Assembly (NCBI GenBank): GCA_963849105.1
Contig: CAWKGD010000001.1
Location: 199,303 to 263,302 of the forward strand
DNA length: 64,000 nt
Reading direction: 5' to 3'
Source of the DNA: CAVRXQ01 sp963849105
Lineage (GTDB): Bacteria; Actinomycetota; Acidimicrobiia; Acidimicrobiales; Bog-793
Position numbers and translations under genes: made by a program. The notes below the pieces were generated by a model. The model was not told the DNA's origin. It did not search any database and saw only the letters and a list, made by a program, of their open reading frames with translations. Of the stretch, positions 16,764-27,931 are shown one piece after another (the first letter of the stretch is position 1; each line of letters starts with the position of its first letter).

Positions 16764-17293
16764 TGAGCGAGACCCCGACGTCCGAGGTCGCGCCGCGCCG
16801 TCGCGTCGCCGACGACGTCGCCGCGCTGCGCAACATCCCTTTTCTGGACTCGCTCGGCGACGAGGTCTACTTCCCCTCACGTGCCGAGTACGTGGATGTC
16901 GCGACGGCGCTGCGTGACGCCGGCTTTCTCATGTGCGCTGATCTGTGTGGCGTCGACTACCTGACCTTCCCGCGCCGCCAACTTCCAGAAGCGGTCGAAC
17001 CGACGCGCTTTGAGCTCGCCGTCGTTCTGCGCTCGCTCGACCCGTCTCGCGTCGTTCGGCTGCGCGTGCTCCTCCCCGGGGACGAGCCGACGTGTCCAAC
17101 GCTTTTCGGCCTCTACCCGGGCACCGAGAACATGGAGCGCGAGGCCTACGACATGTTCGGCATCCGCTTTTCGGGTCACCCCGATCCGACGCGGATCTTG
17201 ATGCCCGAGGACTGGGAGGGCCACCCCCTGCGCCGCGACTACGGCGTCGGGCGGGTGCCGGTCCAGTTCAAGGGGGCGCCGGGACCGCGATGA
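16763..17293 (+). CDS. nuoC: NADH-quinone oxidoreductase subunit C
   Basis: Peripheral-arm structural subunit of 176 residues, start ATG 16763 within the nuoB stop. The family signature lies at ENMEREAYDMFGIRFSGHPD followed by RILMPEDWEGHPLRRDY. It packs against NuoD and NuoB near the quinone site and binds no cofactor. Separate from NuoD here, unlike the fused E. coli NuoCD. Confidence 0.96.
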   Translation: MSETPTSEVAPRRRVADDVAALRNIPFLDSLGDEVYFPSRAEYVDVATALRDAGFLMCADLCGVDYLTFPRRQLPEAVEPTRFELAVVLRSLDPSRVVRLRVLLPGDEPTCPTLFGLYPGTENMEREAYDMFGIRFSGHPDPTRILMPEDWEGHPLRRDYGVGRVPVQFKGAPGPR

Positions 17294-18672
17294 CAAAGGA
17301 CCCCGAAAAGACCCCCGTCACGGCGCCCGGCGCGCTCTATTCCGCGGTCGCCGGGCGCTTGTCTGCCGAGACCTCCGAGGGGCGCCAGGAGCTCCAGCCC
17401 GAGCTTTCGACCTCGGTCGTCGAGCGCGCCATCGAACACGGCGGCGTGCTCCGCCTTCCCGAGTCCGCAACGCTCGACCCGGGATCGAAAGACGACGTCT
17501 TCGGTGACGACGAGACGATGATCCTCAACCTGGGGCCGCAGCACCCCTCGACCCACGGCGTGTTGCGGATGATGGTCGAGCTGCAAGGCGAGACCGTGCT
17601 TCGTTCGAAGCCGGTGGTCGGCTACCTCCACACCGGCATGGAGAAGACCGGTGAAGGCCTCACCTACGTTCAGGGCGCGACGAACGTCACGCGCATGGAC
17701 TACCTCTCGCCGCTTTTCAATGAGCTCGTCTACTCGCTCGCGGTGGAAAAGCTCTTGGAAGCCGAGATCCCGCCGCGCGCGACGTGGATCCGCATGCTGA
17801 TGACCGAGCTCAACCGCATCTCGAGCCACGTCATGTGGGCGGCGACGAACGGGATGGACCTCGCCTCGACGACGATGATGATCTTCGGCTTTCGCGAGCG
17901 CGACCTCGTGTTGCAGTTCTTCGAGAAGGTCACGGGTCTGCGGATGAACCACAACTACATCCGACCGGGTGGCGTCGCGGCCGACCTCCCCGATGGCTGG
18001 GAGGACGACGTCGAAGTCGTCATCGACACCGTCGGCGCGCGGCTTTCGGACTACGACGAGTTGCTCACCGGGCAGCCGATCTTTCGCGAACGCACCGAGG
18101 GCGTCGGCATCATCAGCGCCGAGGCGCTCATCGCGCTCTCGGCGACCGGACCCGTGCTGCGTGCCTCGGGCGTTGACTACGACGTCCGGCGCGCGCACCC
18201 GTATCTCGCGTACGACGAAGTCGACTTCGACGTCGTGGTCGGCACCGTCGGCGACACCTTCGACCGCTACGCCGTGCGCCTCAACGAAGTGCGCGAATCG
18301 ATCAAGATCGTCCGCCAGATCCTCGACAAGATGCCGTCCGGCGACTACCGCGTGCAGGACAAGAAGATCACCCCGCCGCCACGCGCCCGCATCGACGAGT
18401 CGATGGAAGCGCTCATCCATCATTTCAAGCTGTTCACCTCGGGGATCGAGCCGCCGGCTGGGGAGACCTACGCCGCCGTGGAGTCGCCGCGCGGCGAGCT
18501 CGGCTGCTACCTCGTCTCGGACGGAACGAACCACCCGATGCGGATGCACATCAGGGCGCCGAGCTTCGTCAACTTGCAGTCGGTTCCACCGATGCTCGCC
18601 GGCGGGTTGATCGCCGACATGATCGCCATCTTGTCGTCGGTCGATCCGGTCCTTGGAGAGGTCGATCGGTGA
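17290..18672 (+). CDS. nuoD: NADH-quinone oxidoreductase subunit D
   Basis: 49-kDa-type subunit, 460 residues, forming the quinone-binding cavity with NuoB. Start ATG 17290 overlaps the nuoC stop. Motifs: NLGPQHPSTHGVLRMMVEL, GYLHTGMEKTGEGLTYVQ, MTELNRISSHVMWAATNGMD, and the C-terminal IADMIAILSSVDPVLGEVDR. About 75 residues precede the first conserved block, longer than in most bacteria, and may hold a lineage-specific extension. The stop overlaps the nuoE GTG start. Confidence 0.96.
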   Translation: MTKDPEKTPVTAPGALYSAVAGRLSAETSEGRQELQPELSTSVVERAIEHGGVLRLPESATLDPGSKDDVFGDDETMILNLGPQHPSTHGVLRMMVELQGETVLRSKPVVGYLHTGMEKTGEGLTYVQGATNVTRMDYLSPLFNELVYSLAVEKLLEAEIPPRATWIRMLMTELNRISSHVMWAATNGMDLASTTMMIFGFRERDLVLQFFEKVTGLRMNHNYIRPGGVAADLPDGWEDDVEVVIDTVGARLSDYDELLTGQPIFRERTEGVGIISAEALIALSATGPVLRASGVDYDVRRAHPYLAYDEVDFDVVVGTVGDTFDRYAVRLNEVRESIKIVRQILDKMPSGDYRVQDKKITPPPRARIDESMEALIHHFKLFTSGIEPPAGETYAAVESPRGELGCYLVSDGTNHPMRMHIRAPSFVNLQSVPPMLAGGLIADMIAILSSVDPVLGEVDR

Positions 18673-19246
18673 TGCTTCACTTCGATGCGCGAAACCGCGA
18701 ACGGGCCGAGGCGACCGTCGCGCTGTACCCCGAGAAGCGTTCGGCGCTGATCCCGCTCTGTCACCTCGCGCAGGCCCAGGACGGGTACCTGACCCGGGAG
18801 GCGATGGAAGAGATCGGCGAACTCTGCGGCGTCAGCTCTGCCGAGGTGTACGGAACGGCGACCTTCTACGACATGCTGTTCACCGAACCGGTCGGCACCC
18901 ACGTCATCGCAATCTGCACGAACATCGCTTGCCTGCTCGACGGCGCGTACGAGCTGTTGGAGCACGCGGAAGAAAGGCTCGGCATCCACGTCGGACAGAC
19001 GACCGACGATGGTGAGTTCACCTTGGAAGAGGCCGAGTGCCTGGCCGGGTGTGACCTCGCGCCGTGCGTGCAGGTGAACCACCGCTTCGTCGGGCCGCTC
19101 GACGCCGACGGATTCGACTCATTGGTCGACGATCTGCGCGAAAGCAGACGCCACAATGAAATTCCGCGCCACGGCGTGCTCTGTCGTGTCGAGCGCACGG
19201 TCGGGCTGCCGGGGAACGCCGAGTCGCCCGAAAAGCGCGCGAAGCG

Positions 19247-19250
<4 letters not shown>
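18669..19250 (+). CDS. nuoE: NADH-quinone oxidoreductase subunit E
   Basis: 24-kDa subunit with the [2Fe-2S] cluster N1a, 193 residues. The ligands are C83, C88, C124 and C128 (ICTNIAC and CLAGC), with conserved GVSSAEVYGTATFY before them. GTG 18669 overlaps the nuoD stop (GTGATG; the adjacent ATG at 18672 is in frame and would serve equally). The C-terminal 30 residues are polar and not conserved. Pairs with NuoF at the NADH-oxidising end. Confidence 0.96.
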
Positions 19251-20571
<1,321 letters not shown>

Positions 20572-20575
<4 letters not shown>

Positions 20576-23241
20576 CGACGGAGACGAAAGAGACCGTCAC
20601 CCTCACGATCGACGGGCGTCAGATCGAGGCGCGACCTGACGAGCTGATCATCGACGCGGCCGAGCGACACGGCGTCTACATCCCGCGCTTTTGCTACCAC
20701 CCGCGCATGTCTCCTGTCGGAATGTGTCGGATGTGCCTCGTCGAGGTGTCGGGGCCGCGCGGCTTTTCGCTCCAGCCGGCGTGCTTTTTCACCGTGCAGG
20801 AGGGCCAGGAGATCCTCACCGAATCCGAAAAGGCGCGCAAGGCTCAAGAAGGCGTGCTCGAGTTCCTGCTCGTCAACCACCCGCTCGACTGCCCGGTCTG
20901 CGACAAGGGTGGCGAGTGCCCCTTGCAAGACCAGGCGCTGTCCCACGGACCAGGCGAGAGTCGCTTTGTCGAGGAGAAGCGCCACTTCGCCAAGCCGATC
21001 GAGATCGGACCGCTCGTGCTGTTGGATCGCGAGCGCTGCATCCAGTGCGCGCGATGCACGCGCTTTTCCGAAGAAATCGCAGGCGACGCGATGATCAACC
21101 TCGCCTTCAGGGCGGACGGCGTCGAGGTCGCGACCTTCCCCGACTCACCGTTCACGTCATACTTCGCCGGAAACACGATCCAGATCTGTCCCGTCGGCGC
21201 GCTGACGTCGCCGGCGTACCGCTTCCGGTCGCGGCCGTGGGACTTGGAACAGGTCGAGACGACGTGCACGAGCTGCGCCGTCGGGTGTCGCATCGTCGCC
21301 CAGTCGTCTGCCGGACAGATCGTGCGACACCTCGGCATCGACTCGGACCCCGTGAACCAGTCGTGGCTGTGTGACAAAGGTCGATACGGCTTCGAAGCCG
21401 TCTACTCACCGAAACGGTTCTCCGAACCGCTCGTCCATCGCGACGACGCCTTCGTGCCGACGACCTGGCACGCGGCCTTGGAAGAGGTCGCCTCTTCGGT
21501 GCGCGAGTCGATCGAGCGGTCAGGTCCGGAATCGGTCGGTGTCATTGGGGGCGCGCGCCTTTCCAATGAGGACGCGTACGTGTGGGCGCGGCTTGCGAAA
21601 TCGGTCGTGCGCACTGACTCGGTCGATGCGCAGGTCGGCGACGGCCTCCCCGCAGAGGTCGTGGCCGGGCTCCCGCACGCCACGATCGACGACGCGACAA
21701 AGGCGCGCGTGGTTGTCACGTTGACGGGCGACCTCCGCGAGGAGCTCCCGATCCTCTACCTCCGTCTGAAGCTCGCCTCTGAACAGGGCCTGAAGATCAT
21801 CGAGTGCACACCGGCGCTGACGCCGCTCAGCGCCCGCGCCACAGAGACGATCGGATACTTGCCCGGCGAGTCGGCAGCGCTCGTCGCCGCGCTCTTGGAC
21901 GGGACCGCCTTCGGGCCGGCACGCGTCGACCAGGACGCGTTGAAACGAGCGCGCGGACTGATCGACGGCGACGGAGAAGGCGTCGTCGTCGTTGTCGGGC
22001 GCCCGACGCTCTCCGAGCCGGGCGCCACCGGGGCGAACGCCGCCGCGCTGTTCGCCCGCGCGCTTCCAAAGGCGCGCTTTCTCGTCGCGCTCCGGCGTGC
22101 GAACACGCACGGCGCGATCGACATGGGGCTCGCGCCGGGGTTATTGCCCGGGCGGGTCGGCCTCGAAGAGGCGCGTGAGTGGTACCTCGAGAACTGGGGC
22201 GCCCTGCCCGAGGGTCGCGGGCGGGACGCTGCCGGCATCTTGCGCGCTGCCGTCGACGGCGAGATCTCGACGCTCGTGTTGTTGGGAGCCGACCCACTGT
22301 CGGACTTCCCGGATCGATCACTGGCCCGCGCCGCGCTCGAGCAATGCCGTCATGTCGTCTTTGTCGGCACGCACCAAAACCCGTCCGCCGAGCTCGCCCA
22401 CGTCATCTTGCCGGTTGCCGGCGACGCAGAACGGGGGGGGACGACGACGAACCTCGAAGGGCGGGTGACGCGCCTCGCGGCAAAAGTCGTTCCGCCCGGG
22501 GTTGCGTGGCCGGCATGGTCGGTCGCCGCCGAACTCGCCCGGAGACTCGACGCAGCGTTCGACTACGAGGGCGTCGACGCGATCTCAGAAGAGATCGCCA
22601 AGCTTGCACCCGCCTACAAAGGCATCGACGCAGCGGTGCTCGGCGCCGCGAGCCGCAGGGACGGCGCCGTCGTGCCGCTCGACGCGACGAGCGTCGCGAT
22701 CGCCGCCACCGGTCCGCGCCCGATCGACCCGATGGCGACGCCGGGAATCTTGTCGGCCGAGTCCCAGGGGGCGCCCTTGTCAACAGGACGCGGCTATCCG
22801 CTCGGCTGGACGGGGCCGATCGCCTCCAACGGCGCGCACCGGACCGATGTGCCGCCGCTCGTCGCGTTCCCTTCGGGCGACGTCGCAGCGCCGAATCCCC
22901 CAACGCCGCCGCCGAACCATGCGCTGCGGCTGTTGATCAAGCGGGCGTTGTTCGACCGGGGCACACTCTCCGAAGCGAGCCCGTCGTTCACGCGCCTCGT
23001 CCCGGCGCCGGCCTTCCAGGTCCACCCCGACATCCTCAAAGCGATCGGTGTCGATGAAGGCGCCGAGATCCTCGTGCGGTCCGAGGCGGGGCCGATCGCC
23101 GCCTCGATTGCTGCGGACCCCTCGCTCTCGCAGCACATCGGCGCCATCACCGCCAACCTCGCCGCGCCGGGCGAGCCGTTCGAACGGGCGCTCATCGACG
23201 GGAACCTCGAGGCGACCGACGTGACGGTGGAGACGATCTGA
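20572..23241 (+). CDS. nuoG: NADH-quinone oxidoreductase subunit G
   Basis: 75-kDa iron-sulphur subunit, 889 residues from GTG 20572. The N-terminal ferredoxin part has the [2Fe-2S] ligands (CYHPRMSPVGMCRMC), the HPLDCPVCDKGGECPLQ box, the CIQCARC [4Fe-4S] box and a later CTSCAVGC motif ahead of the molybdopterin-oxidoreductase-like domain (about residues 220-680), which is structural here. A Pro-rich linker (about 780-790) separates a small C-terminal domain resembling the molydopterin dinucleotide-binding fold. The CTSCAVGC motif corresponds to the extra cluster N7 found in some bacteria. Overlaps nuoF and nuoH. Confidence 0.95.
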
Positions 23242-24440
23242 TGGGTGACCCGCTTTTCAACCACGGCGTCGGCCTGGCGGTCTTCCTCATCGTGCTCGTA
23301 AAGGCGGTCATCGCGTTCGGGTTCTTGTTGGTGTCGGTGCTGATGATGATCTGGTTCGAACGCAAGGTCATCTCCGACATGCAGAACCGAATCGGGCCGA
23401 ACCGAGCCGGAAAGTACGGGCTCCTGCAGACGCTCGCCGACGGAACGAAGCTCTTTTTCAAAGAGGACCTGCTTCCAGAGCGCGCCGACCGCATCGTGTT
23501 CCGTCTCGCGCCGCTGCTGTCGGTGATCCCGGCGTTCCTCATCTTCGCGATCGTGCCCGTCGGTGGCATCGTCACGATCGCCCACCACACCGTCGAACTG
23601 CAACTCGCCGACCCGCCGATCGGCATCTTGTTCCTACTCGCGCTGTCGTCGATGGCGGTCTACGGCGTGATGCTCGCCGGATGGTCGTCGGGCTCGAAGT
23701 ATCCGTTGCTCGGTTCGATCCGCGCCTCCGCGCAGATGATCTCGTACGAAGCCGCGCTCGGTCTCACCGTCGTCACGGTCGTGCTGGAGGCACACGGGCT
23801 GTCGACGCGGGCGATCGTTCAGTCCCAGGCGGCGCACTTTTGGAACTGGAACGTCATCCGTCTCGTCTTCGTCCCGTTCTTCGTCTTTTTCATCGCCAGC
23901 ACTGCCGAGCTCAACCGTCCGCCCTTCGACCTCGCCGAGGGCGAGTCCGAACTGGGCGGCGGGTACCACACTGAGTATTCGTCGCTGCGCTTTGCACTGT
24001 TCTTCCTTGCCGAGTTCATGAACACGATCACGTGGTCCGCGATCATGGTGACGCTGTTCTTCGGCGGTCCCGACGGTCCCGGCTTCCACGTCGTGCGCTG
24101 GCTATGGCCGATCTTGTGGTTCTTGGGAAAGACGGTCGTCTTTCTGTACGTGCAGGTCTGGATCCGGGCGGCCTTGCCGCGTCTTCGCTACGACCAGCTG
24201 ATGGACCTCGGCTGGAAGTGGCTGATCCCGATCTCGCTCGCCTGGCTGTTGATCGTGGCGGGAGCGATCGAGTCGCCGGCGTGGGCGTTCTCGATCGCCG
24301 CCGCCGCCGTCGTCGTCGCGGCGGTCTTGACCCGGGCGCGCTATGTGGCCCGACAACGCCGAGAAGCCCTCGCCGACGAGCGTCCGCCGCCACTCGCACC
24401 GCTTTCTGCGTTCACCGTGCACGGCACCGGGGAGGACTGA
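23241..24440 (+). CDS. nuoH: NADH-quinone oxidoreductase subunit H
   Basis: Membrane subunit linking the quinone site to the proton-pumping arm, 399 residues with about eight or nine helices. Conserved: ERKVISDMQNRIGPNRAGKY, the acidic loop in DLLPERAD, and AELNRPPFDLAEGESELGGG with the Glu residues that form the E-channel. The charged tail after the last helix (about residues 365-399) is longer than usual. TGATG overlap with nuoG. Confidence 0.97.
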   Translation: MGDPLFNHGVGLAVFLIVLVKAVIAFGFLLVSVLMMIWFERKVISDMQNRIGPNRAGKYGLLQTLADGTKLFFKEDLLPERADRIVFRLAPLLSVIPAFLIFAIVPVGGIVTIAHHTVELQLADPPIGILFLLALSSMAVYGVMLAGWSSGSKYPLLGSIRASAQMISYEAALGLTVVTVVLEAHGLSTRAIVQSQAAHFWNWNVIRLVFVPFFVFFIASTAELNRPPFDLAEGESELGGGYHTEYSSLRFALFFLAEFMNTITWSAIMVTLFFGGPDGPGFHVVRWLWPILWFLGKTVVFLYVQVWIRAALPRLRYDQLMDLGWKWLIPISLAWLLIVAGAIESPAWAFSIAAAAVVVAAVLTRARYVARQRREALADERPPPLAPLSAFTVHGTGED

Positions 24441-24441
24441 G

Positions 24442-25134
24442 ATGGGCCTCTCGCGCGCCTTTCCGTTCCTGGGCGGCTTCAAGGTCGCGCTGAAACAGGT
24501 CTTCGAGCCGCGGGTCACCGTCGAGTACCCGAAGGTGAAGCGGCCGAAGCCGCCGCGCCTGCACGGCCGCCACGTCCTTAACCGCTACGAGGACGGGATG
24601 GAAAAGTGCATCGGTTGCGAGCTGTGCGCGGCGGTCTGCCCGGCCGACTGCATCTACGTGCGCGGCGCCGGCAACCCTCTGGACTCGCCGGTGTCGCCCG
24701 GCGAGCGCTACGGCTACGTCTACGAGATCAACTACCTGCGCTGCATCCATTGCGATCTCTGCGTGGAGGCGTGCCCGACCGAGGCGATCACCGAGTCGAA
24801 GCTCTTCGAGTTCTCTTTCACGAACCGCGCCGACGCGATCTACACGCGTGACGAGCTGTTGGTTGACGACGAGGGCCGCCCGCAGCACCTGCCGTGGGAG
24901 GACTGGCGCGAAGGCGAGGACGAGCACACCTCGGCGTGGATGCGGGCCACTTCGCCATCGGGCTCGGCCGCCTACGAAGGCACCGTCGAATGGTCTGCTG
25001 AGCTCGGCTATGGCGTGCGGGCGCCGGAAGGGGGACAGCGCGGCGTGCGTGACGACGAAGCGACGGGCAACGTCGAGCTACGCAAGACCCAGGCGAACAA
25101 GATCCCGCGTCGATTCGGCGGGAGGGTCATCTGA
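24442..25134 (+). CDS. nuoI: NADH-quinone oxidoreductase subunit I
   Basis: 8Fe ferredoxin-type subunit holding clusters N6a and N6b: CIGCELCAAVCPADC and CIHCDLCVEACP. 230 residues, with a C-terminal extension of about 80 residues past the core (rich in Glu/Asp/Gly) that is longer than in proteobacterial NuoI. ATG 24442 follows GGAGGA. It passes electrons from NuoG to NuoB. Confidence 0.96.
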   Translation: MGLSRAFPFLGGFKVALKQVFEPRVTVEYPKVKRPKPPRLHGRHVLNRYEDGMEKCIGCELCAAVCPADCIYVRGAGNPLDSPVSPGERYGYVYEINYLRCIHCDLCVEACPTEAITESKLFEFSFTNRADAIYTRDELLVDDEGRPQHLPWEDWREGEDEHTSAWMRATSPSGSAAYEGTVEWSAELGYGVRAPEGGQRGVRDDEATGNVELRKTQANKIPRRFGGRVI

Positions 25135-25736
25135 TGCCGTCCGTGTTCGCGACGGCGACGACGCCTGACCTTGTGACCTTCGTCGTCGCGGCGGTGATCG
25201 TCATCGGCGGCGCGCTCGGAGTCGTCTTTTCCCGCAACCCGATCCACGCCGCGCTGAGCCTTGTCGCGACGCTGTTCGGCGTTGCGGTGCTCTTTGTGGA
25301 GGAGAACGCGCAGTTCCTCGCTGCGGTGCAGGTGATTGTCTACACGGGCGCGATCGTCGTTCTGTTCCTTTTCGTCATCATGCTGCTCGGTGTCGACCGC
25401 CGCGAGCACGTCCTCGCCGACCAGTTCCGCGGCCAGCACCTGATCGCCGGCGGGCTCGGCGCGCTCGTCCTCGCCGAGGTGCTCTTGCTCGGTACCGGGC
25501 ACTGGACGACGGGCGCCCACTCGACGACCGGCAAGTTGAACCGGCCGGTCTCGAACGTCGCGGAGCTGGGGCGGGCGATCTTCACGACGTACTTGTTGCC
25601 CTTCGAGATCACCTCGGCGCTGCTGGTTGTGGCGGTGATCGCCGCTGTTGTTCTCGCCCGCGGTCGCAGCGACGGGGGAGTCGGAGGCACCGAGATCGAC
25701 GATGTCGAGGAGGACGAGACGGTGGGTCAGCGATGA
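25134..25736 (+). CDS. nuoJ: NADH-quinone oxidoreductase subunit J
   Basis: Membrane subunit, 200 residues with five hydrophobic segments; conserved RNPIHAALSLVATLFGVA and VIVYTGAIVVLFLFVIMLLG, the latter containing the helix that changes between alpha and pi form during coupling. A polar, acidic C-terminus follows. ATG overlaps the nuoI stop. Confidence 0.96.
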   Translation: MPSVFATATTPDLVTFVVAAVIVIGGALGVVFSRNPIHAALSLVATLFGVAVLFVEENAQFLAAVQVIVYTGAIVVLFLFVIMLLGVDRREHVLADQFRGQHLIAGGLGALVLAEVLLLGTGHWTTGAHSTTGKLNRPVSNVAELGRAIFTTYLLPFEITSALLVVAVIAAVVLARGRSDGGVGGTEIDDVEEDETVGQR

Positions 25737-26038
25737 GCATCGACGCCTCCTGGTACTTGACGCTCGCCGCGGTGCTCTTCACGATCGGCGCGGTCGGGCT
25801 ATTGGTGCGGCGCAACGTGCTCGTGATGTTTATGTGCGTCGAGTTGATGCTGAACGCGGCGAACCTGACGTTCATCACGTTCTCCCGCGCGCTGAACGAC
25901 ATCAGCGGTCAGGTCGCCGTTTTCTTCGTCCTCGTCGTCGCCGCCGCAGAGGTCGTCGTCGGCCTCGGGATCATCGTTGCGATCTTCCGCCGTCGCTCGA
26001 ACGCGACGGCCGACGACGCGCACGTCTTGAAGGGCTGA
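25733..26038 (+). CDS. nuoK: NADH-quinone oxidoreductase subunit K
   Basis: 101-residue, three-helix membrane subunit in the MrpC-like family. The conserved helix-2 Glu lies in FMCVELMLNAANLTF and the second buried Glu in AAAEVVVGLGIIV. Overlaps nuoJ by four bases (ATGA). Confidence 0.97.
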   Translation: MSIDASWYLTLAAVLFTIGAVGLLVRRNVLVMFMCVELMLNAANLTFITFSRALNDISGQVAVFFVLVVAAAEVVVGLGIIVAIFRRRSNATADDAHVLKG

Positions 26039-26042
26039 TTTC

Positions 26043-27929
26043 GTGCTTCACGCGTCGTACCTGATCCCGCTCTTTCCGCTGGCCGGGTTCGCGCTGTTGA
26101 CCTTCGCGGGAAGGCGGATCGGAAAGCCGCTCTCGGGATGGATCGCGACTTCGGCGGTCGCCGCGTCGTTCGTCGTCTCGGTCGGTGTGCTCGTCGAGCT
26201 GTTCGGCAAGGCGCCTTCGCGGCGACGCTTCAGTGAGAACTGGTTCACGTGGTTCAGCGTCGACCGCCTCCACGTCTCGGTCGGTGTGCTTCTCGACCCG
26301 TTGTCGGTGGCGATGATCCTGTTCGTCACCGGGGTGAGCGCCCTCATCCACCTCTACGCGATCGGCTACATGGATCACGACGAGGACTTCCCGAAGTTTT
26401 TCGCGTACTTCAACCTCTTCGTCTTTTCGATGCTGATGCTCGTGATCTCGAACAACTTCCTCCTCACGTTCCTTGGTTGGGAGGGGGTCGGCGTCTGCTC
26501 GTACTTCCTCATCGCCTTCTGGTTCGAGCGAGCGACCGCGGCGAGCGCCGGCAAGAAGGCGATGATCTACAACCGCATCGGCGACGGCGGGTTCCTGATC
26601 GCGATCTTTCTGATCTTCGAGCGTACCGGCAGCCTCGACTACGGCGTCGTATTCTCGAAGCTGCACACCATCTCGAACGCAGATCTCACCGCGATCGCGC
26701 TGTTGCTGTTCCTCGGCGCGGTCGGCAAGTCCGCCCAGATCCCGCTCTTCCCGTGGCTCGCCGACGCGATGGAAGGCCCGACTCCGGTCTCCGCCCTGAT
26801 CCACGCCGCGACGATGGTGACGGCCGGCGTCTATTTGATGTGCCGGATCAATCCGATCCTCCACGCGGTGCCGGACGCGGCGCACGTCGTGGCGTGGGTG
26901 GGCGCCGCGACGGCGTTTGTCGCCGCGATGGCAGCGTGCGCGCAGCAAGACATCAAAAAGGTGCTCGCCTACTCGACGGTCTCCCAGCTCGGGTACATGT
27001 TCCTGGCCGCCGGTTCAGGTGCCTACGTCGCCGCGATTTTCCTCATGCTCACGCACGCTTTCTACAAGGCGCTGCTGTTCCTTGGCGCCGGCTCGGTGAT
27101 CCACTCGCTGCACGACGAACAGGATCTGAAAAAGATGGGCGCGCTGCGCGTCGTGATGCCGCTCACCGCGGCGACCTTCCTCGTCGCCTGGTTCGCCATC
27201 GCCGGCGTTCCGCCATTCAGCGGCTTCTGGTCAAAAAGCCAGGTGCTCGAGAACGCATGGGCGGTCTCGCCGGTGCTGTGGGCGATCGGCGCCGTGACGG
27301 CGGTGCTCACCGCCTACTACATCGGTCGCGAGTACTTCTTGGTCTTCCAAGGTGAGCGCCGCTGGACAGAGGCGCGACCCGGCGGGCACGAGGTGAAAGA
27401 TCCCGGCTGGGTGATGCTCGGCCCGCTCGTCGTGCTGGCGTTCCTCTCGTTCTTTGCGCTTTTCATCAACCTGCCGTTCCACCCGAACTGGCCGTTCCTC
27501 GAGCGGTGGCTCCACCCGGTCGTCGGCGCGAGCCTCGCCGCACCGCACTACTCGGTGGCGGCGCTGTGGGGCTTCAGCGTCGCCGACGCGGCGTTCGCGC
27601 TCGCCGGCGTCGGGTTGTCGTGGCAGTTGTGGAGGGCCGTGTCCTCGCGCCCAGCCCTCGAGCCGCGCTTTTTGTTGATGGCGTGGTTCGTCGACTGGAG
27701 CTATGACCAGTACGTCGCGCGACCTTCGCGCGCGTTCGCCGAGTTCACTGGATCGGTGATCGAGCGCCGGGTGATCGACGGCGCCGTCGAGGCGGTCGGG
27801 CGCCTCACGCGCAACGCCGGTGACAAGGTGCGACGGGTCCAGACCGGCTATGTGCGTACGTACGCGCTCGCGGTCGCCGTCGGCGTCGTTGTGCTCGTCG
27901 CGTACCTCGCGACGCGGGCGGGGAGCTGA
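26043..27929 (+). CDS. nuoL: NADH-quinone oxidoreductase subunit L
   Basis: Distal antiporter-like proton-pumping subunit, 628 residues. Conserved GWEGVGVCSYFLIAFW, the lysine of KSAQIPLFPWLADAMEGPTP, and VSALIHAATMVTAGVYL; the C-terminal 200 residues include the long lateral helix region and last transmembrane helix. Start GTG 26043, four bases after nuoK. Confidence 0.96.
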   Translation: MLHASYLIPLFPLAGFALLTFAGRRIGKPLSGWIATSAVAASFVVSVGVLVELFGKAPSRRRFSENWFTWFSVDRLHVSVGVLLDPLSVAMILFVTGVSALIHLYAIGYMDHDEDFPKFFAYFNLFVFSMLMLVISNNFLLTFLGWEGVGVCSYFLIAFWFERATAASAGKKAMIYNRIGDGGFLIAIFLIFERTGSLDYGVVFSKLHTISNADLTAIALLLFLGAVGKSAQIPLFPWLADAMEGPTPVSALIHAATMVTAGVYLMCRINPILHAVPDAAHVVAWVGAATAFVAAMAACAQQDIKKVLAYSTVSQLGYMFLAAGSGAYVAAIFLMLTHAFYKALLFLGAGSVIHSLHDEQDLKKMGALRVVMPLTAATFLVAWFAIAGVPPFSGFWSKSQVLENAWAVSPVLWAIGAVTAVLTAYYIGREYFLVFQGERRWTEARPGGHEVKDPGWVMLGPLVVLAFLSFFALFINLPFHPNWPFLERWLHPVVGASLAAPHYSVAALWGFSVADAAFALAGVGLSWQLWRAVSSRPALEPRFLLMAWFVDWSYDQYVARPSRAFAEFTGSVIERRVIDGAVEAVGRLTRNAGDKVRRVQTGYVRTYALAVAVGVVVLVAYLATRAGS

Positions 27930-27931
27930 GT